Positions 1 to 8,221 of a stretch of 64,000 nt of DNA are shown in pieces; within the stretch, counting starts at the first letter, position 1, and each line of letters starts with the position of its first letter. The stretch covers positions 310,001 through 374,000 of the forward strand of contig NZ_LT906480.1 of assembly GCF_900186865.1 (NCBI RefSeq), written 5' to 3'. The DNA comes from Stenotrophomonas maltophilia (GTDB lineage: Bacteria; Pseudomonadota; Gammaproteobacteria; Xanthomonadales; Xanthomonadaceae). Both the position numbers and the translations under genes were made by a program. Under the pieces are notes generated by a model. It was given only the letters and a program-made list of their open reading frames with translations, had not been told where the DNA came from and made no database searches.

Positions 1-582
1 CGCAGCTATGGTCGTATCGAGGCCATTCCCGAACATCGTGTGGTGGTGGCCGAGGACGGCCACCGTATCGACCTGGCCGGCCGCGAGCTGGTGCTGCTGC
101 ACACCCCGGGCCACGCACTGCACCATTACTGCGTGTGGGATGCGCGCAGCCGCAGCTGGTTCACCGGCGATACCTTCGGCATTTCCTACCGCGAGCTGGA
201 CAGCGCGCAGGGGGCCTTCATCTTCCCGACCTCGTCGCCGGTGCAGTTCGACCCGGAAGCGATGAAGGCCTCGATCCAGCGCATGCTGGGCTATGGCCCG
301 CAGGCGATGTACCTGACCCACTACGGACGTGTGGAACAGGTGCAGAAACTGGCCAACGACCTGTTCGAACAGATCGATGCGATGGCCACCATCGGCCGCC
401 AGTGCGATGGCCGGCCGGACCGCCACCGCTGCCTGCTGGCCGCGCTGCAGGCGCTGTACCTGGAACGTGCACAGCTGCATGGCTGTGCGCTGGACGATGC
501 GGCGGTGATCGCTGTTCTGGCGATGGACATCGAACTCAACGCGCAGGGCCTGGCCTGCTGGCTGGACCGCATCAGCAGGTAG
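1..582 (+). CDS. MBL-fold metallo-hydrolase, 5' end outside the window
   Basis: The reading frame is open from the first base, so the gene starts upstream of the window and only about 193 C-terminal codons are seen. The visible part carries the later metallo-beta-lactamase-fold motifs: HTPGHALHH near the start, GDTFG with the bridging aspartate, and LTHYG with the last metal-binding histidine. The first HxHxDH motif must lie upstream. The pattern is typical of glyoxalase-II-like or lactonase-like hydrolases with a binuclear zinc centre, and the substrate cannot be told. The TAG stop is made by the GTAG of a short palindrome that begins at 579. Confidence 0.85.
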   Translation, partial: RSYGRIEAIPEHRVVVAEDGHRIDLAGRELVLLHTPGHALHHYCVWDARSRSWFTGDTFGISYRELDSAQGAFIFPTSSPVQFDPEAMKASIQRMLGYGPQAMYLTHYGRVEQVQKLANDLFEQIDAMATIGRQCDGRPDRHRCLLAALQALYLERAQLHGCALDDAAVIAVLAMDIELNAQGLACWLDRISR

Positions 583-604
583 ACCCACGCCATGCGTGGA
601 TGAC
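579..604. repeat. SMAG-type palindrome
   Basis: A GTAG-headed short palindrome (GTAGACCCACGCC followed by ATGCGTGGATG) that follows the hydrolase gene and supplies its TAG stop codon. It matches the Stenotrophomonas SMAG/REP style of GTAG head plus a hairpin. Inverted relatives of the same subtype occur at 13921-13944 and 22657-22680. Confidence 0.75.
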
Positions 605-678
605 GTGGGCCCAGGCTGCGCCGTGATGTCACGACCACGTTACACTCTGGTGACTTCCAAGCTAGCCGTGGTACTGCC

Positions 679-2340
679 GTGAATCCGATGCGCGTGTTGC
701 TGCTGTCGTCCTGCCTGTTTGTCGGTGGCCTGGCCCATGCGGCCAACGACCTGCCGGGTGGCGGCATCGATCCGCAGGCTCTGTCGCGCCACGTGCGTGT
801 GCTGGCGTCGGATGAATTCGAGGGTCGCGCGCCGGCCACCGAGGGCGAAGAGCGCACGGTGCAGTACCTGATCGAGCAGTTCCGCAGCTACGGCCTGCAG
901 CCGGGTGGCGTGGATGGCAGCTGGGTGCAGCCGGTGCCGCTGGTGCGCGCGCAGCTGGACGGGCCGGCCAAGGCCAGCCTGTCGCTGAAGCAGGGCAAGC
1001 GCGCGCTGGCCAACGGCGTGGACGTGACCCTGCAGAGCCTGCAGCCGCGCAAGCGCGTGCAGATCAAGGACGCGCCACTGGTGTTCGTCGGCTATGGCAT
1101 CGACGCACCGGAACGCCACTGGAACGACTACAAGGACGTGGACCTGCACGGCAAGATCGCCGTGGTGCTGATCAACGACGCCGATTTCGAAGCCGATGCG
1201 CCGGGCGCGTTCGATGGCAAGGCGGTGACCTACTACGGCCGCTGGACCTACAAGTTCGAGGAAGCCGCGCGCCGTGGTGCCGAGGGTGTGCTGATCGTGC
1301 ACGAGACCGCGCCGGCCGCCTATGGCTGGGCCACTGTGAAGAGCTCGAGCACCTCGCCGCTGTTCGACATCGAACGCGGCCAGGCCGAGGCGATGGCGCA
1401 GCACACGCCGCTGCGTGGCTGGATGCAGCGCGAACTTGCCGAGGCGATCTTCGCTGACGCCGGCTTGGACTTCGATGCCGAGAAGCGCAAGGCGATGCGT
1501 GCGGACTTCCGCCCGGTGGCACTGGACAACGCGAAGCTGAGCGTGGATTTCGCGCTCAAGCGCGAGCAGGTGGTGACCCGCAACGTGGTGGCCAAGCTGC
1601 CCGGTGGTGAACACGCCGACGAGGCCGTGATCTTCTCCGCGCACTGGGATGCGTTCGGTATCGGCCAAGCCGACGCCAAGGGCGACCGCATCCGCCGTGG
1701 TGCGATCGACAACGCCACCGGCGTGGCCACGGTGCTGGAACTGGGCCGCGTGTTCGCCGCCGGCCCGCAGCCGCAGCGCACGCTGTACTTCGTGGCCCTC
1801 ACCGCCGAAGAGAAGGGCCTGCTGGGCGCCAGCTACTACGCCGCGCATCCGCTGGCGCCGCTGGACAAGACCGCTGCAGTGCTGAACATCGAGATGTTCA
1901 GCCCGGATGGCGCGACCCGCGACATCGCTTCGTGGGGCAAGGGCCGGGTGTCGCTGGAAGGCGACCTGGAACGCGTGGCCAAGGCCCGCGGTCGCAGCTA
2001 CAGCCCGGACCCGAACCTGGAGGCCGGCTTCTTCTACCGCGCCGACCACTTCGCCTTTGCCCGCCTGGGCGTGCCGGCGATTACCATCGGCCCGGGCCTG
2101 GACAAGCTGGACGGCGGCGTTGAAGCCGGCCGCGCGCTGCGCGAGAAGTACTTCGCCGACTGCTACCACCAGGCCTGCGATGCCTGGACCCCGAGCTGGG
2201 ATCCGAGCGGCCACGCGGCTGACACTCTGCTGGTCTACGACCTGGGTGCCGAGCTGGCCAACAGCCGCCGCTGGCCGACGTGGGAGAAGGAATCGGAGTT
2301 CCGCGGCGCGCGCGACAAGAGCGAAGCGGCCCGCCGCTGA
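679..2340 (+). CDS. Secreted M28-family metallopeptidase
   Basis: A 553-aa protein with an N-terminal signal peptide (cleavage likely after AHA, about residue 24), so probably periplasmic or secreted. The order is signal peptide, a PA-like inserted domain (about residues 130-280) and a C-terminal M28 zinc peptidase domain. Zinc and catalytic motifs are visible: SAHWDAFG (His, Asp), AIDNATG (bridging Asp), TAEEKG (catalytic Glu and zinc Glu), NIEMFSPDG and RADHFAF (last His). Families of this layout are aminopeptidases or carboxypeptidases acting on exogenous peptides. The start taken is GTG at 679. An ATG nine bases downstream is equally possible and leaves the signal peptide intact. Confidence 0.9.
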   Translation: MNPMRVLLLSSCLFVGGLAHAANDLPGGGIDPQALSRHVRVLASDEFEGRAPATEGEERTVQYLIEQFRSYGLQPGGVDGSWVQPVPLVRAQLDGPAKASLSLKQGKRALANGVDVTLQSLQPRKRVQIKDAPLVFVGYGIDAPERHWNDYKDVDLHGKIAVVLINDADFEADAPGAFDGKAVTYYGRWTYKFEEAARRGAEGVLIVHETAPAAYGWATVKSSSTSPLFDIERGQAEAMAQHTPLRGWMQRELAEAIFADAGLDFDAEKRKAMRADFRPVALDNAKLSVDFALKREQVVTRNVVAKLPGGEHADEAVIFSAHWDAFGIGQADAKGDRIRRGAIDNATGVATVLELGRVFAAGPQPQRTLYFVALTAEEKGLLGASYYAAHPLAPLDKTAAVLNIEMFSPDGATRDIASWGKGRVSLEGDLERVAKARGRSYSPDPNLEAGFFYRADHFAFARLGVPAITIGPGLDKLDGGVEAGRALREKYFADCYHQACDAWTPSWDPSGHAADTLLVYDLGAELANSRRWPTWEKESEFRGARDKSEAARR

Positions 2341-2379
2341 GGCTCGGGACCGGCGGGGTGTCATGTCATTCCGCCGGGG

Positions 2380-2466
2380 GTAGAGTCGACTGCCAGTCGA
2401 CTATCGCGCGCAGCGCGGGTTTTTCGGTGCCGACAGAGAGAGCAGTCGACCAACAGTCGACTCTAC
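2380..2466. repeat. Pair of inverted SMAG elements
   Basis: The segment begins GTAGAGTCGACTG and ends CAGTCGACTCTAC, two opposed GTAG palindromes of the same subtype about 40 bases apart. Transcribed, it could fold into one long hairpin or two small ones. It lies between the M28 peptidase gene and the convergent small membrane protein gene. Confidence 0.8.
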
Positions 2467-2467
2467 C

Positions 2468-2495
2468 GATTGCGGATTGCGGATTGCGGATTGCG
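2468..2495. repeat. Four tandem copies of a 7-base unit
   Basis: GATTGCG occurs four times head to tail with no mismatch, followed by GATTTCC. It sits between two SMAG elements in a non-coding gap. It is a simple-sequence tract whose copy number could vary by slippage. Confidence 0.9.
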
Positions 2496-2504
2496 GATTT
2501 CCAT

Positions 2505-2527
2505 TGCCGGCCAGCGGCCGGCACTAC
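2505..2527. repeat. SMAG-type palindrome, inverted
   Basis: TGCCGGCCAGCGGCCGGCA followed by CTAC, i.e. a reversed GTAG element. It is the same subtype as the pair at 53167-53240. It overlaps the last codon and stop of the small membrane protein gene. Confidence 0.8.
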
Positions 2528-2823
2528 CTGCGCCGGCGCAGCAGCGTCCATGCGCCCCAGCCGGCGGCCGCGAGCGCTGCCAGATAGCACGCCACCATCG
2601 TACGCAGGCCAACCGGCGACCCTGCATTGATGCCGCGATGCAGGCGCAGTTGCAGCGAGCTGTGGCCGCTGCCCAGGTCCACCGCCAGCTGCAGCGCCAG
2701 CGCGGCGCAGAACACCAGCAGGGCCATTCCGAAGCCGATGCGCGGCCACGCGACCTGTGCGTTGGGGCGGCGCAGCAGCCAGGCCAGTGCCGTGGCTGCG
2801 GCCAGCGTCGCCGCGATCCACAT
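2524..2823 (-). CDS. Small hypothetical membrane protein
   Basis: A 99-aa reading frame with about three hydrophobic stretches (N-terminal WIAATLAAATALAWLL, central FGMALLVFCAALALQL and C-terminal VACYLAALAAAGWGAW) and an arginine-rich tail, so probably an inner-membrane protein. The ATG at 2823 was chosen. The frame stays open upstream to 2946, and GTG or TTG starts at 2850-2890 cannot be excluded because no strong ribosome binding site is seen. It follows the MFS gene on the same strand with a 67-base gap and may be cotranscribed. I do not recognise a family. Confidence 0.55.
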   Translation of the reverse strand: MWIAATLAAATALAWLLRRPNAQVAWPRIGFGMALLVFCAALALQLAVDLGSGHSSLQLRLHRGINAGSPVGLRTMVACYLAALAAAGWGAWTLLRRRR

Positions 2824-2890
2824 CAGTGGCGTGGCGGGAGACGCAGCGGCCACCGGCAGTGAACCGGTGGACGCGATCAGGGCAACGCGC

Positions 2891-4225
2891 TTACTTGCGG
2901 GTGCCGTCGAGCCAGTTCGGGCCCTTGTTGGTGAGGAAGAACACATAGACCACCAACGATACCGCGATCGTTGCGGTCACGTAGATGGCGAACCAGTCGA
3001 CGTGGCCGGTCTTCAGCGCGCCCTGGTACAGCAGCGGGGCGGTGCCGCCGAACAGCGAGTTGGCCAGCGCATAACCCAGGCCTACGCCCAGCGCACGCAC
3101 GTGGGTGGGGAACAGCTCGGCCTTCACCACGGCATTGATCGAGGTGTAGCCGGTGAGGATGACGAAGGCCAGTGCCAGGGTCAGGAAGGCCAGGGTGGCG
3201 TCGTGCTGGTGCGGCAGCTGGGTGACCAGGTACCAGCTGTACAGCACACCGCCCACACCGAAGAACACCAGCAGGGTCTTGCGGCCGATGATGTCCGACA
3301 GCCAGCCGCCGACCGGCTGCAGCACCATCAGGAACGCCAGCACGCCCAGGTTGATCAGGGTGCCGGTCATCGGGTCGTTGCCCGCGAATGCGCTCTGGAT
3401 CATTTTCGGGCCGTTCACCGAGTAGGTGTAGAAGGCCACGGTGCCACCGGCGGTGATCAGGAAGCACAGCAGCAGCGGCCGCCACTGGTGCACGAACAGC
3501 TCGTACATGGAGCCGGACTTCTGCGCCTTGCCCTCGCGCGCAGCTTCGATCGACGACTCCGACAGCGATTCGTCCATGCCGCGGCGCAGCCAGAACACCA
3601 CCACCGCGGCGATGCCTCCGATGCCGAAGGCGATGCGCCAGCCCCACTCGGAGATCTCCGGCTTGCCCCAGAAGGTCAGCATCAGCAGCAGGGTCAGCTG
3701 GGCCAGGACATGGCCGCCAACCAGGGTGACGTAGTGGAAGGAGGACAGGAAGCCGCGACGGCCGGGAATGGCGGCCTCGGACATGTAGGTGGCGCTGGCG
3801 CCGTACTCGCCGCCGGTGGCGAAGCCCTGCAGCAGGCGCGCGAACAGCAGGATGACTGCGGCCCAGATGCCGATGCTGGCGGCGGTGGGGGTGATGGCGA
3901 TCAGGAACGAGCACAGCGCCATCAGCGTGACCGAGACAGTCAGCGCCAACCGACGGCCGTGGCGGTCGGCGAAGCGGCCGAAGAACCAGGCACCGATCGG
4001 GCGCATCAGGAACGTGGCGGCGAAGATCGCCCACACGTACATCGTGGAGTTCTTGTCGTCCGGCGAGAAGAACTGCGATTCGAAGTACACGGCGAACACC
4101 GAGTACACGTAGACGTCATACCACTCCACCAGGTTGCCGGCGGAGCCTTTGAGGGTATTGGAGATCGACCGGCGCAGCGCGGCGCCGTCGGTGCGGGTGA
4201 CAGCGGATTGGGACGTGGTGCTCAT
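2891..4225 (-). CDS. MFS transporter of the MHS family (KgtP/ShiA-like)
   Basis: A 444-aa, 12-helix carrier. The N-terminus has the family hallmark GNLVEWYDVYVYS in helix 1, the MFS loop motif GRFADRHGRR between helices 2 and 3, and LLQGFATGGEYG in helix 4, all typical of the metabolite:H+ symporter group that imports 2-oxoglutarate, shikimate, citrate or proline/betaine. The substrate cannot be decided from sequence. It is transcribed from the 4226-4446 gap, downstream of and in the same direction as the low-G+C cassette, and probably has its own promoter there. Confidence 0.88.
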   Translation of the reverse strand: MSTTSQSAVTRTDGAALRRSISNTLKGSAGNLVEWYDVYVYSVFAVYFESQFFSPDDKNSTMYVWAIFAATFLMRPIGAWFFGRFADRHGRRLALTVSVTLMALCSFLIAITPTAASIGIWAAVILLFARLLQGFATGGEYGASATYMSEAAIPGRRGFLSSFHYVTLVGGHVLAQLTLLLMLTFWGKPEISEWGWRIAFGIGGIAAVVVFWLRRGMDESLSESSIEAAREGKAQKSGSMYELFVHQWRPLLLCFLITAGGTVAFYTYSVNGPKMIQSAFAGNDPMTGTLINLGVLAFLMVLQPVGGWLSDIIGRKTLLVFFGVGGVLYSWYLVTQLPHQHDATLAFLTLALAFVILTGYTSINAVVKAELFPTHVRALGVGLGYALANSLFGGTAPLLYQGALKTGHVDWFAIYVTATIAVSLVVYVFFLTNKGPNWLDGTRK

Positions 4226-4446
4226 CCGGGTGGGAATCCTCGATGCGGCGCTTCCGTGCGGGAAAGATCGGTGCCAGCCGCGCGCGGGGCGCTGACGGCC
4301 AGCCTCCTAGGTACTGCATCCCACGTCAACGCCGGGTGCCGGAGGGGCGGGGCAGGGCATGGGACCGCACAGGGTGACAGCGCAGGGGGGCAGGGACCAT
4401 AGCTAATACGTCGTAAGGAGAGCCGCTGCAGCCCTTCTCGGTAGCC

Positions 4447-5574
4447 TCAATCAGACGATGTATGCGTTGGTTCAACCGGGGAAACGATGGCAGTCCTGAA
4501 GTTGCTGCGGGCCCACTTCCGCAAAAGTGCTGCCGTGAAGGCCAGAAGCGACAGGGACAGCGCGATCTCCCAGATCGGCACATTCACGTACAGAAGCCGA
4601 ACCGGCATTGCAGCCATTGACGTGAAAGGAAAAAGGGACATTACGTGCATGAATGCACCGTCGGGCGTCCGCAGGCCAGCAAATCCAATCATGATCATCG
4701 TCAGTGGGAAAGCCGGGAGCGTGTTGCGGAAAGCTGAATGCGGTGATCGAATGGCGGTAGCGCACGCGGCGAAAAACCAGTTCCACAGCATGAGCCCCAG
4801 AAGGCAGAACACGAGCAGGCCGAGCATCACCTTCCAACTGCCTTCGGCAAAGGTTGCATCCCCACTCGCCGAACCGGACATCAGCGTCCAACCGATTGCA
4901 CCGTAGACCCCATACACTGCCACCGTCTTCAATCCATGAAGGATGGACGCGGCAACTTTGCAGTCGAGCCAGAGCCCAGGTGGCGCTGCACTCAGGATCA
5001 TTTCTGTAGCATGACCAAAGCGCTCTCCCAGCAGGCCCTGAAAAATCATGCCAAGGCAGCCAAGTATGGCGAGTGTCGTCAGTACCACCATTGCGATTGA
5101 AACAGCGGTCAAGGATGTGTCCGCGAAGACCGCGGTGCCCCGAGAGTCAATGACGCGTAGCGAGACTGGTGAGTCCACCTTCCGAAGCTGGTCACGGGTT
5201 ACACCGAGCAGTGATAGAGAATGTTGACGGTGGAGCGTGTCCAGGCTGCGTTGCAGTTCCCCAAGCCAGCCCGGCGGCTGCTCGGTGTGGAGAATATAGT
5301 CTCCGGCCACCGAGGACAGAATTGGTGGATCGCCTGAGACCCCATCTCCCAGCGCGTCACTGAAGTGGAAGCGCCCCTCGCTCAGGCCCGCTACTGGAGT
5401 GCCTCGCGCATCCAAGTGGACGACGGCTGCAGATTCCCGAGCAAGAATGGCGTCTCCACCCAACTTCACCAATGCGATCACTGCGAGCAATAGAAGACCT
5501 GCAACTTCGCCACGAATGTCCAGGTGCCGTCTGAATTCGAACAGGCTGATCATGAAGAACGGGCTCACTCGCAT
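4447..5574 (-). CDS. ABC-2-like transporter permease (cassette exporter)
   Basis: A 375-aa membrane protein with one N-terminal helix (residues about 24-40), a soluble segment of about 120 residues that should lie outside the cytoplasm, then about five clustered helices (from about 182 to the C-terminus). This is the layout of NatB-like ABC-2 permeases. The ATG at 5574 has GGAG eight bases upstream and overlaps the end of the ATPase gene by 10 bases, so the two are translationally coupled. It is the last gene of the cassette. By context it exports the products of the two small peptide genes, or protects the cell from them. That role is inferred; no substrate motif is visible. Confidence 0.75.
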   Translation of the reverse strand: MRVSPFFMISLFEFRRHLDIRGEVAGLLLLAVIALVKLGGDAILARESAAVVHLDARGTPVAGLSEGRFHFSDALGDGVSGDPPILSSVAGDYILHTEQPPGWLGELQRSLDTLHRQHSLSLLGVTRDQLRKVDSPVSLRVIDSRGTAVFADTSLTAVSIAMVVLTTLAILGCLGMIFQGLLGERFGHATEMILSAAPPGLWLDCKVAASILHGLKTVAVYGVYGAIGWTLMSGSASGDATFAEGSWKVMLGLLVFCLLGLMLWNWFFAACATAIRSPHSAFRNTLPAFPLTMIMIGFAGLRTPDGAFMHVMSLFPFTSMAAMPVRLLYVNVPIWEIALSLSLLAFTAALLRKWARSNFRTAIVSPVEPTHTSSD

Positions 5575-6302
5575 AAGCTTTTCTCCGGTCGAAGGTCATG
5601 CGGGGAGGACTCGCAATGCAGAGGATGAGAGAGCGCCACGATGCGGGTAGGGTGAAGGTCCTGCGACGTGGCGGGATGAAGCTGTCCATCCCTCAGCATG
5701 AGAATCCTTCTGGCGAGGCGCTGAAGCAACTCAATGTGGTGGGCGGAAAGCACAACGGCTGTACCTTGGCGTGCCGCACGATTGATGAGGTCGGCAACGG
5801 CAATCTGGTTTACAGGGTCCAGTCCCGAGAACGGCTCATCAAGGATCAGGACGCCCGGGTCGTGAAGCATGCAGGCGGCGAGCTGCAGCTTCTGCAGGTT
5901 GCCCTTGGAGAGGCTGGATACTCGATTTGAGGCGCGCGCCAGCAGCCCTATTTCTTCAAGCCACACATCGCGTGCCTTCACCGCCTGCTTTCCTGACATC
6001 CCTCTCAGTCGCGCCCAGAACTCCAGCGTCCTTCCAACGGTGACTTCGGAGAAGAGACTGCGCGATTCGGGCAGATAGCCAATATCCACGTACGGTACGC
6101 TGGCGGTGTCGGCTTCGGTTCCAAAAGCTACGGTTCCGGAATCGGCAGGAATGAGATGGCAGAGGATACGGAAGAGCGTCGTCTTGCCAACGCCATTGGC
6201 ACCGATGATGCCAACGATCTCCCCTGGAGGTACGCAAAGATCGAGGTCCCGCAGCACGACCCTCTCGCCAAACCGCTTGCAGACCTGCTCAGCGAGAAGC
6301 AT
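5565..6302 (-). CDS. ABC transporter ATP-binding protein (cassette exporter)
   Basis: A 245-aa nucleotide-binding subunit. Walker A is GANGVGKTT (about residues 35-43), the signature is SLSKGNLQK rather than LSGGQ (a form seen in NatA and other ABC-2 exporters), Walker B is VLILDEPFSGLDP, and the switch His is in SAHH. The ATG at 6302 follows GAGAGG with a seven-base spacer. An in-frame TTG at 6320 has no such signal. The start lies inside the 3' end of the upstream gene (14-base overlap). It should energise the permease encoded next to it. Confidence 0.88.
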   Translation of the reverse strand: MLLAEQVCKRFGERVVLRDLDLCVPPGEIVGIIGANGVGKTTLFRILCHLIPADSGTVAFGTEADTASVPYVDIGYLPESRSLFSEVTVGRTLEFWARLRGMSGKQAVKARDVWLEEIGLLARASNRVSSLSKGNLQKLQLAACMLHDPGVLILDEPFSGLDPVNQIAVADLINRAARQGTAVVLSAHHIELLQRLARRILMLRDGQLHPATSQDLHPTRIVALSHPLHCESSPHDLRPEKSLCE

Positions 6303-7215
6303 GGCGGGACCTCTCTTCAAAACCGTCAGCCAATTGGCGGGCTCTGGATCGCATGAACAGGCTGTGCCTGGACTGGACCATGGTGGTCAACTGAAGGGCG
6401 GCTTCGGGGGTTGGCGAGTTCGCAATCAGGGCTTCCAGTGCAGCCATGCGCACTCGGTCCATCGGGTGGCTCCTGAAAATATCGCGAAGCAGTTGCTGCG
6501 AATCCCCATCTTCCGTCGCAGCCGCGATCATGAAAATGGCCGCAGCGCTGGAGCGGTTGATGATCTGCGAAATCGTGCCGGTTCCAGGTTCGAACTCGTA
6601 CTGGTCCATGGTTACACTTCTCAGTGAGTGCTCCATGATGTTGATGCTTACCGAGAAGCTTTCTGGTGCCATTTGTTGGTGGACATCCTGGAATGCCCTG
6701 TACAGCAGCATGCTTCCCTTGTTGAGCTGGGATCGTTCCATGAACCTGAGATCGACACTTTCTCCGGGAATTCCGCAAACAGACGCGTAGTCGTACTCGA
6801 AGTAGTCACTTATGTACCCCGGTCCCTGATATCCGATGGTCAGGAAATTGAAGTTGTGGTCGTGCGGAATGCCATAGAAAAACGTGCTGTGCCCACTTGC
6901 AGCAAGGATCTCGTCCTCATGGCCAGGCCAGAAGCATGCGCGGATGAAGTAGCTCTGGCCCGAGACCTGTGGGGCATGGAGCATCAGGACCTGGGGTGTG
7001 TAGTCGTTATCGACCTGAATGCTTTTCGAATCCTTGAGTTCCTTGCAGATGATCTCGCTCAGGAATGTCTGGTTGTTGCCCAGCTTCCTCAGCACGGGGG
7101 CCACTGAGATCATCGACTCTTGGTCGCGGGGATCGAACGCCGAATCGTGTAGGTAGTCCACGAGTTCCATCAGGCCGATCGAATCCTGGGACGTGTCTTC
7201 AATGCGGATTGGCAT
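6289..7215 (-). CDS. Cupin-like protein with HEAT-like C-terminus (cassette protein A)
   Basis: A 308-aa soluble protein of unrecognised family. Residues about 75-200 are beta-rich and contain PHDHNFNFLTIGYQGPG, giving H118 and H120 in an HxH, then E140 and H179 (DVHQQ). This could be a cupin-type metal site, although the spacing is not the textbook one. Residues about 213-300 are helical, with SHPMDRVRMAALEAL resembling a HEAT repeat. The same architecture is seen in the upstream gene, which lacks the HxH. The ATG at 7215 has AAGGA nine bases upstream, overlapping the stop of the previous gene. A plausible role is peptide-modifying oxygenase or partner protein; this is inference. Confidence 0.6.
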   Translation of the reverse strand: MPIRIEDTSQDSIGLMELVDYLHDSAFDPRDQESMISVAPVLRKLGNNQTFLSEIICKELKDSKSIQVDNDYTPQVLMLHAPQVSGQSYFIRACFWPGHEDEILAASGHSTFFYGIPHDHNFNFLTIGYQGPGYISDYFEYDYASVCGIPGESVDLRFMERSQLNKGSMLLYRAFQDVHQQMAPESFSVSINIMEHSLRSVTMDQYEFEPGTGTISQIINRSSAAAIFMIAAATEDGDSQQLLRDIFRSHPMDRVRMAALEALIANSPTPEAALQLTTMVQSRHSLFMRSRARQLADGFEERSRHASR

Positions 7216-7221
7216 GGTTGC

Positions 7222-8172
7222 TCATCCTTGTTCCAGTGAGCGGGTCGCAAGCTTCCTGATCTCTTCGTTCACATCGTTCTCCCTCATTTCCTTGAGTCGC
7301 TCGGATGCCGCTGCCGGGTCAACGCGGTAGAGCGATCTCAGCGCGTTCCAGCGAACGAATGTCGTCGGATGGCGCGACATGTCCAGCAAGGCTCCGGTGT
7401 TGTCGCTCCCCCGCAGGTAGGACAATGCTGTCGCGATGATCTGGAGCCGGGAGTCGGTTACGCTTGTCGCCGTGCAGCCGACGAGCTTTCCGGACTGCAG
7501 GGAGAAGTGCTGAGTGACCTCGGACCTTGATCTGGACGAGAGGCAGACAATCATCGACGTCGGACTGGAGCCATGTAGAAGGTGCATTCCCTGCCTGCCG
7601 CCCTCAAGGAACAGATGGTCACCAGAAGCCGACTGCCCTCGACTAGGCGGGCCCAGCCGCGGGTCGGATTCGTCACCGGTGTGGACCGGGTATACCTGAT
7701 ACTCGACGCCGGGCGTATCCGTGAAGAACACCAGTGAGTCCGTGCCGTTGATGGTGATTCCGGTTTCGACACCGGCCTGGAATGCTGCAGCTGCCTGAAG
7801 TGGCGAGCTCTGCATGTAGTGCACGTCCACGAACTCGTCCTTGTATATGACCATTCCCGCCAGTGGAGGCTTGACGAAGAATTTCCCCGGCGTCGCATAC
7901 AGTGGACTGCCCATGTGGCTCCGGCACTCATCGTGGAAGAAGTCGCGCAGGATTACCTGATCGAACTCACGGCATATCGAAAGCATGGATTGACGGTTTG
8001 TCGAGGTGTCCCCACTTCCATTGATCAGCGATCCCCATTGGCGAATACGTGCCGCACGTCCAGTGGCCTCGAGCACGCCCAAGAGCGACGATCTCCTTCC
8101 GAATATCTCCGTCAGTGCAGACAGTTCTGCAGGATCATCCGCGAGTTCCAACATTCGAGCTGGATCTTTCAT
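7222..8172 (-). CDS. Cupin-like protein with HEAT-like C-terminus (cassette protein B, HxH missing)
   Basis: A 316-aa soluble protein that reads as a diverged paralogue of the next gene. There is a helical N-terminal part (RQSMLSICREF against QESMISVAPVL in A), a beta-rich middle (residues about 95-235) and a helical end with SRHPTTFVRWNALRSL lining up with the HEAT-like motif of A. The position of A's HDH is occupied by non-metal residues, so it may be a non-catalytic partner. H197 and H200 (GMHLLHG) lie near A's last histidine. The ATG at 8172 was chosen over the longer frame because GGAG stands five bases before it. The frame upstream runs through a hairpin and the peptide gene. Confidence 0.6.
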   Translation of the reverse strand: MKDPARMLELADDPAELSALTEIFGRRSSLLGVLEATGRAARIRQWGSLINGSGDTSTNRQSMLSICREFDQVILRDFFHDECRSHMGSPLYATPGKFFVKPPLAGMVIYKDEFVDVHYMQSSPLQAAAAFQAGVETGITINGTDSLVFFTDTPGVEYQVYPVHTGDESDPRLGPPSRGQSASGDHLFLEGGRQGMHLLHGSSPTSMIVCLSSRSRSEVTQHFSLQSGKLVGCTATSVTDSRLQIIATALSYLRGSDNTGALLDMSRHPTTFVRWNALRSLYRVDPAAASERLKEMRENDVNEEIRKLATRSLEQG

Positions 8173-8184
8173 ATTGTCTCCGGA

Positions 8185-8211
8185 GGGTGGGTCGGATGAT
8201 CCGACCCACCC
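8185..8211 (-). promoter_or_regulatory. Perfect intercistronic hairpin between peptide and enzyme genes
   Basis: A 27-base palindrome with 12-13-bp arms (GGGTGGGTCGGAT paired with its exact complement, one to three bases in the loop). It fills the gap between the second peptide gene (ends 8222) and the next gene (ATG 8172), and partly abuts that gene's ribosome binding site. No T-run follows, so it is not a classical terminator. In peptide-antibiotic operons such hairpins lower readthrough or stabilise the precursor mRNA; that function is inferred here. Confidence 0.7.
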
Positions 8212-8221
8212 GAGTGGGATA

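Noticed and set aside
6106..6627. A 173-codon plus-strand frame over the ATPase and protein A genes
   Set aside because: Antisense to two overlapping minus-strand genes with clear Walker motifs; no start signal.
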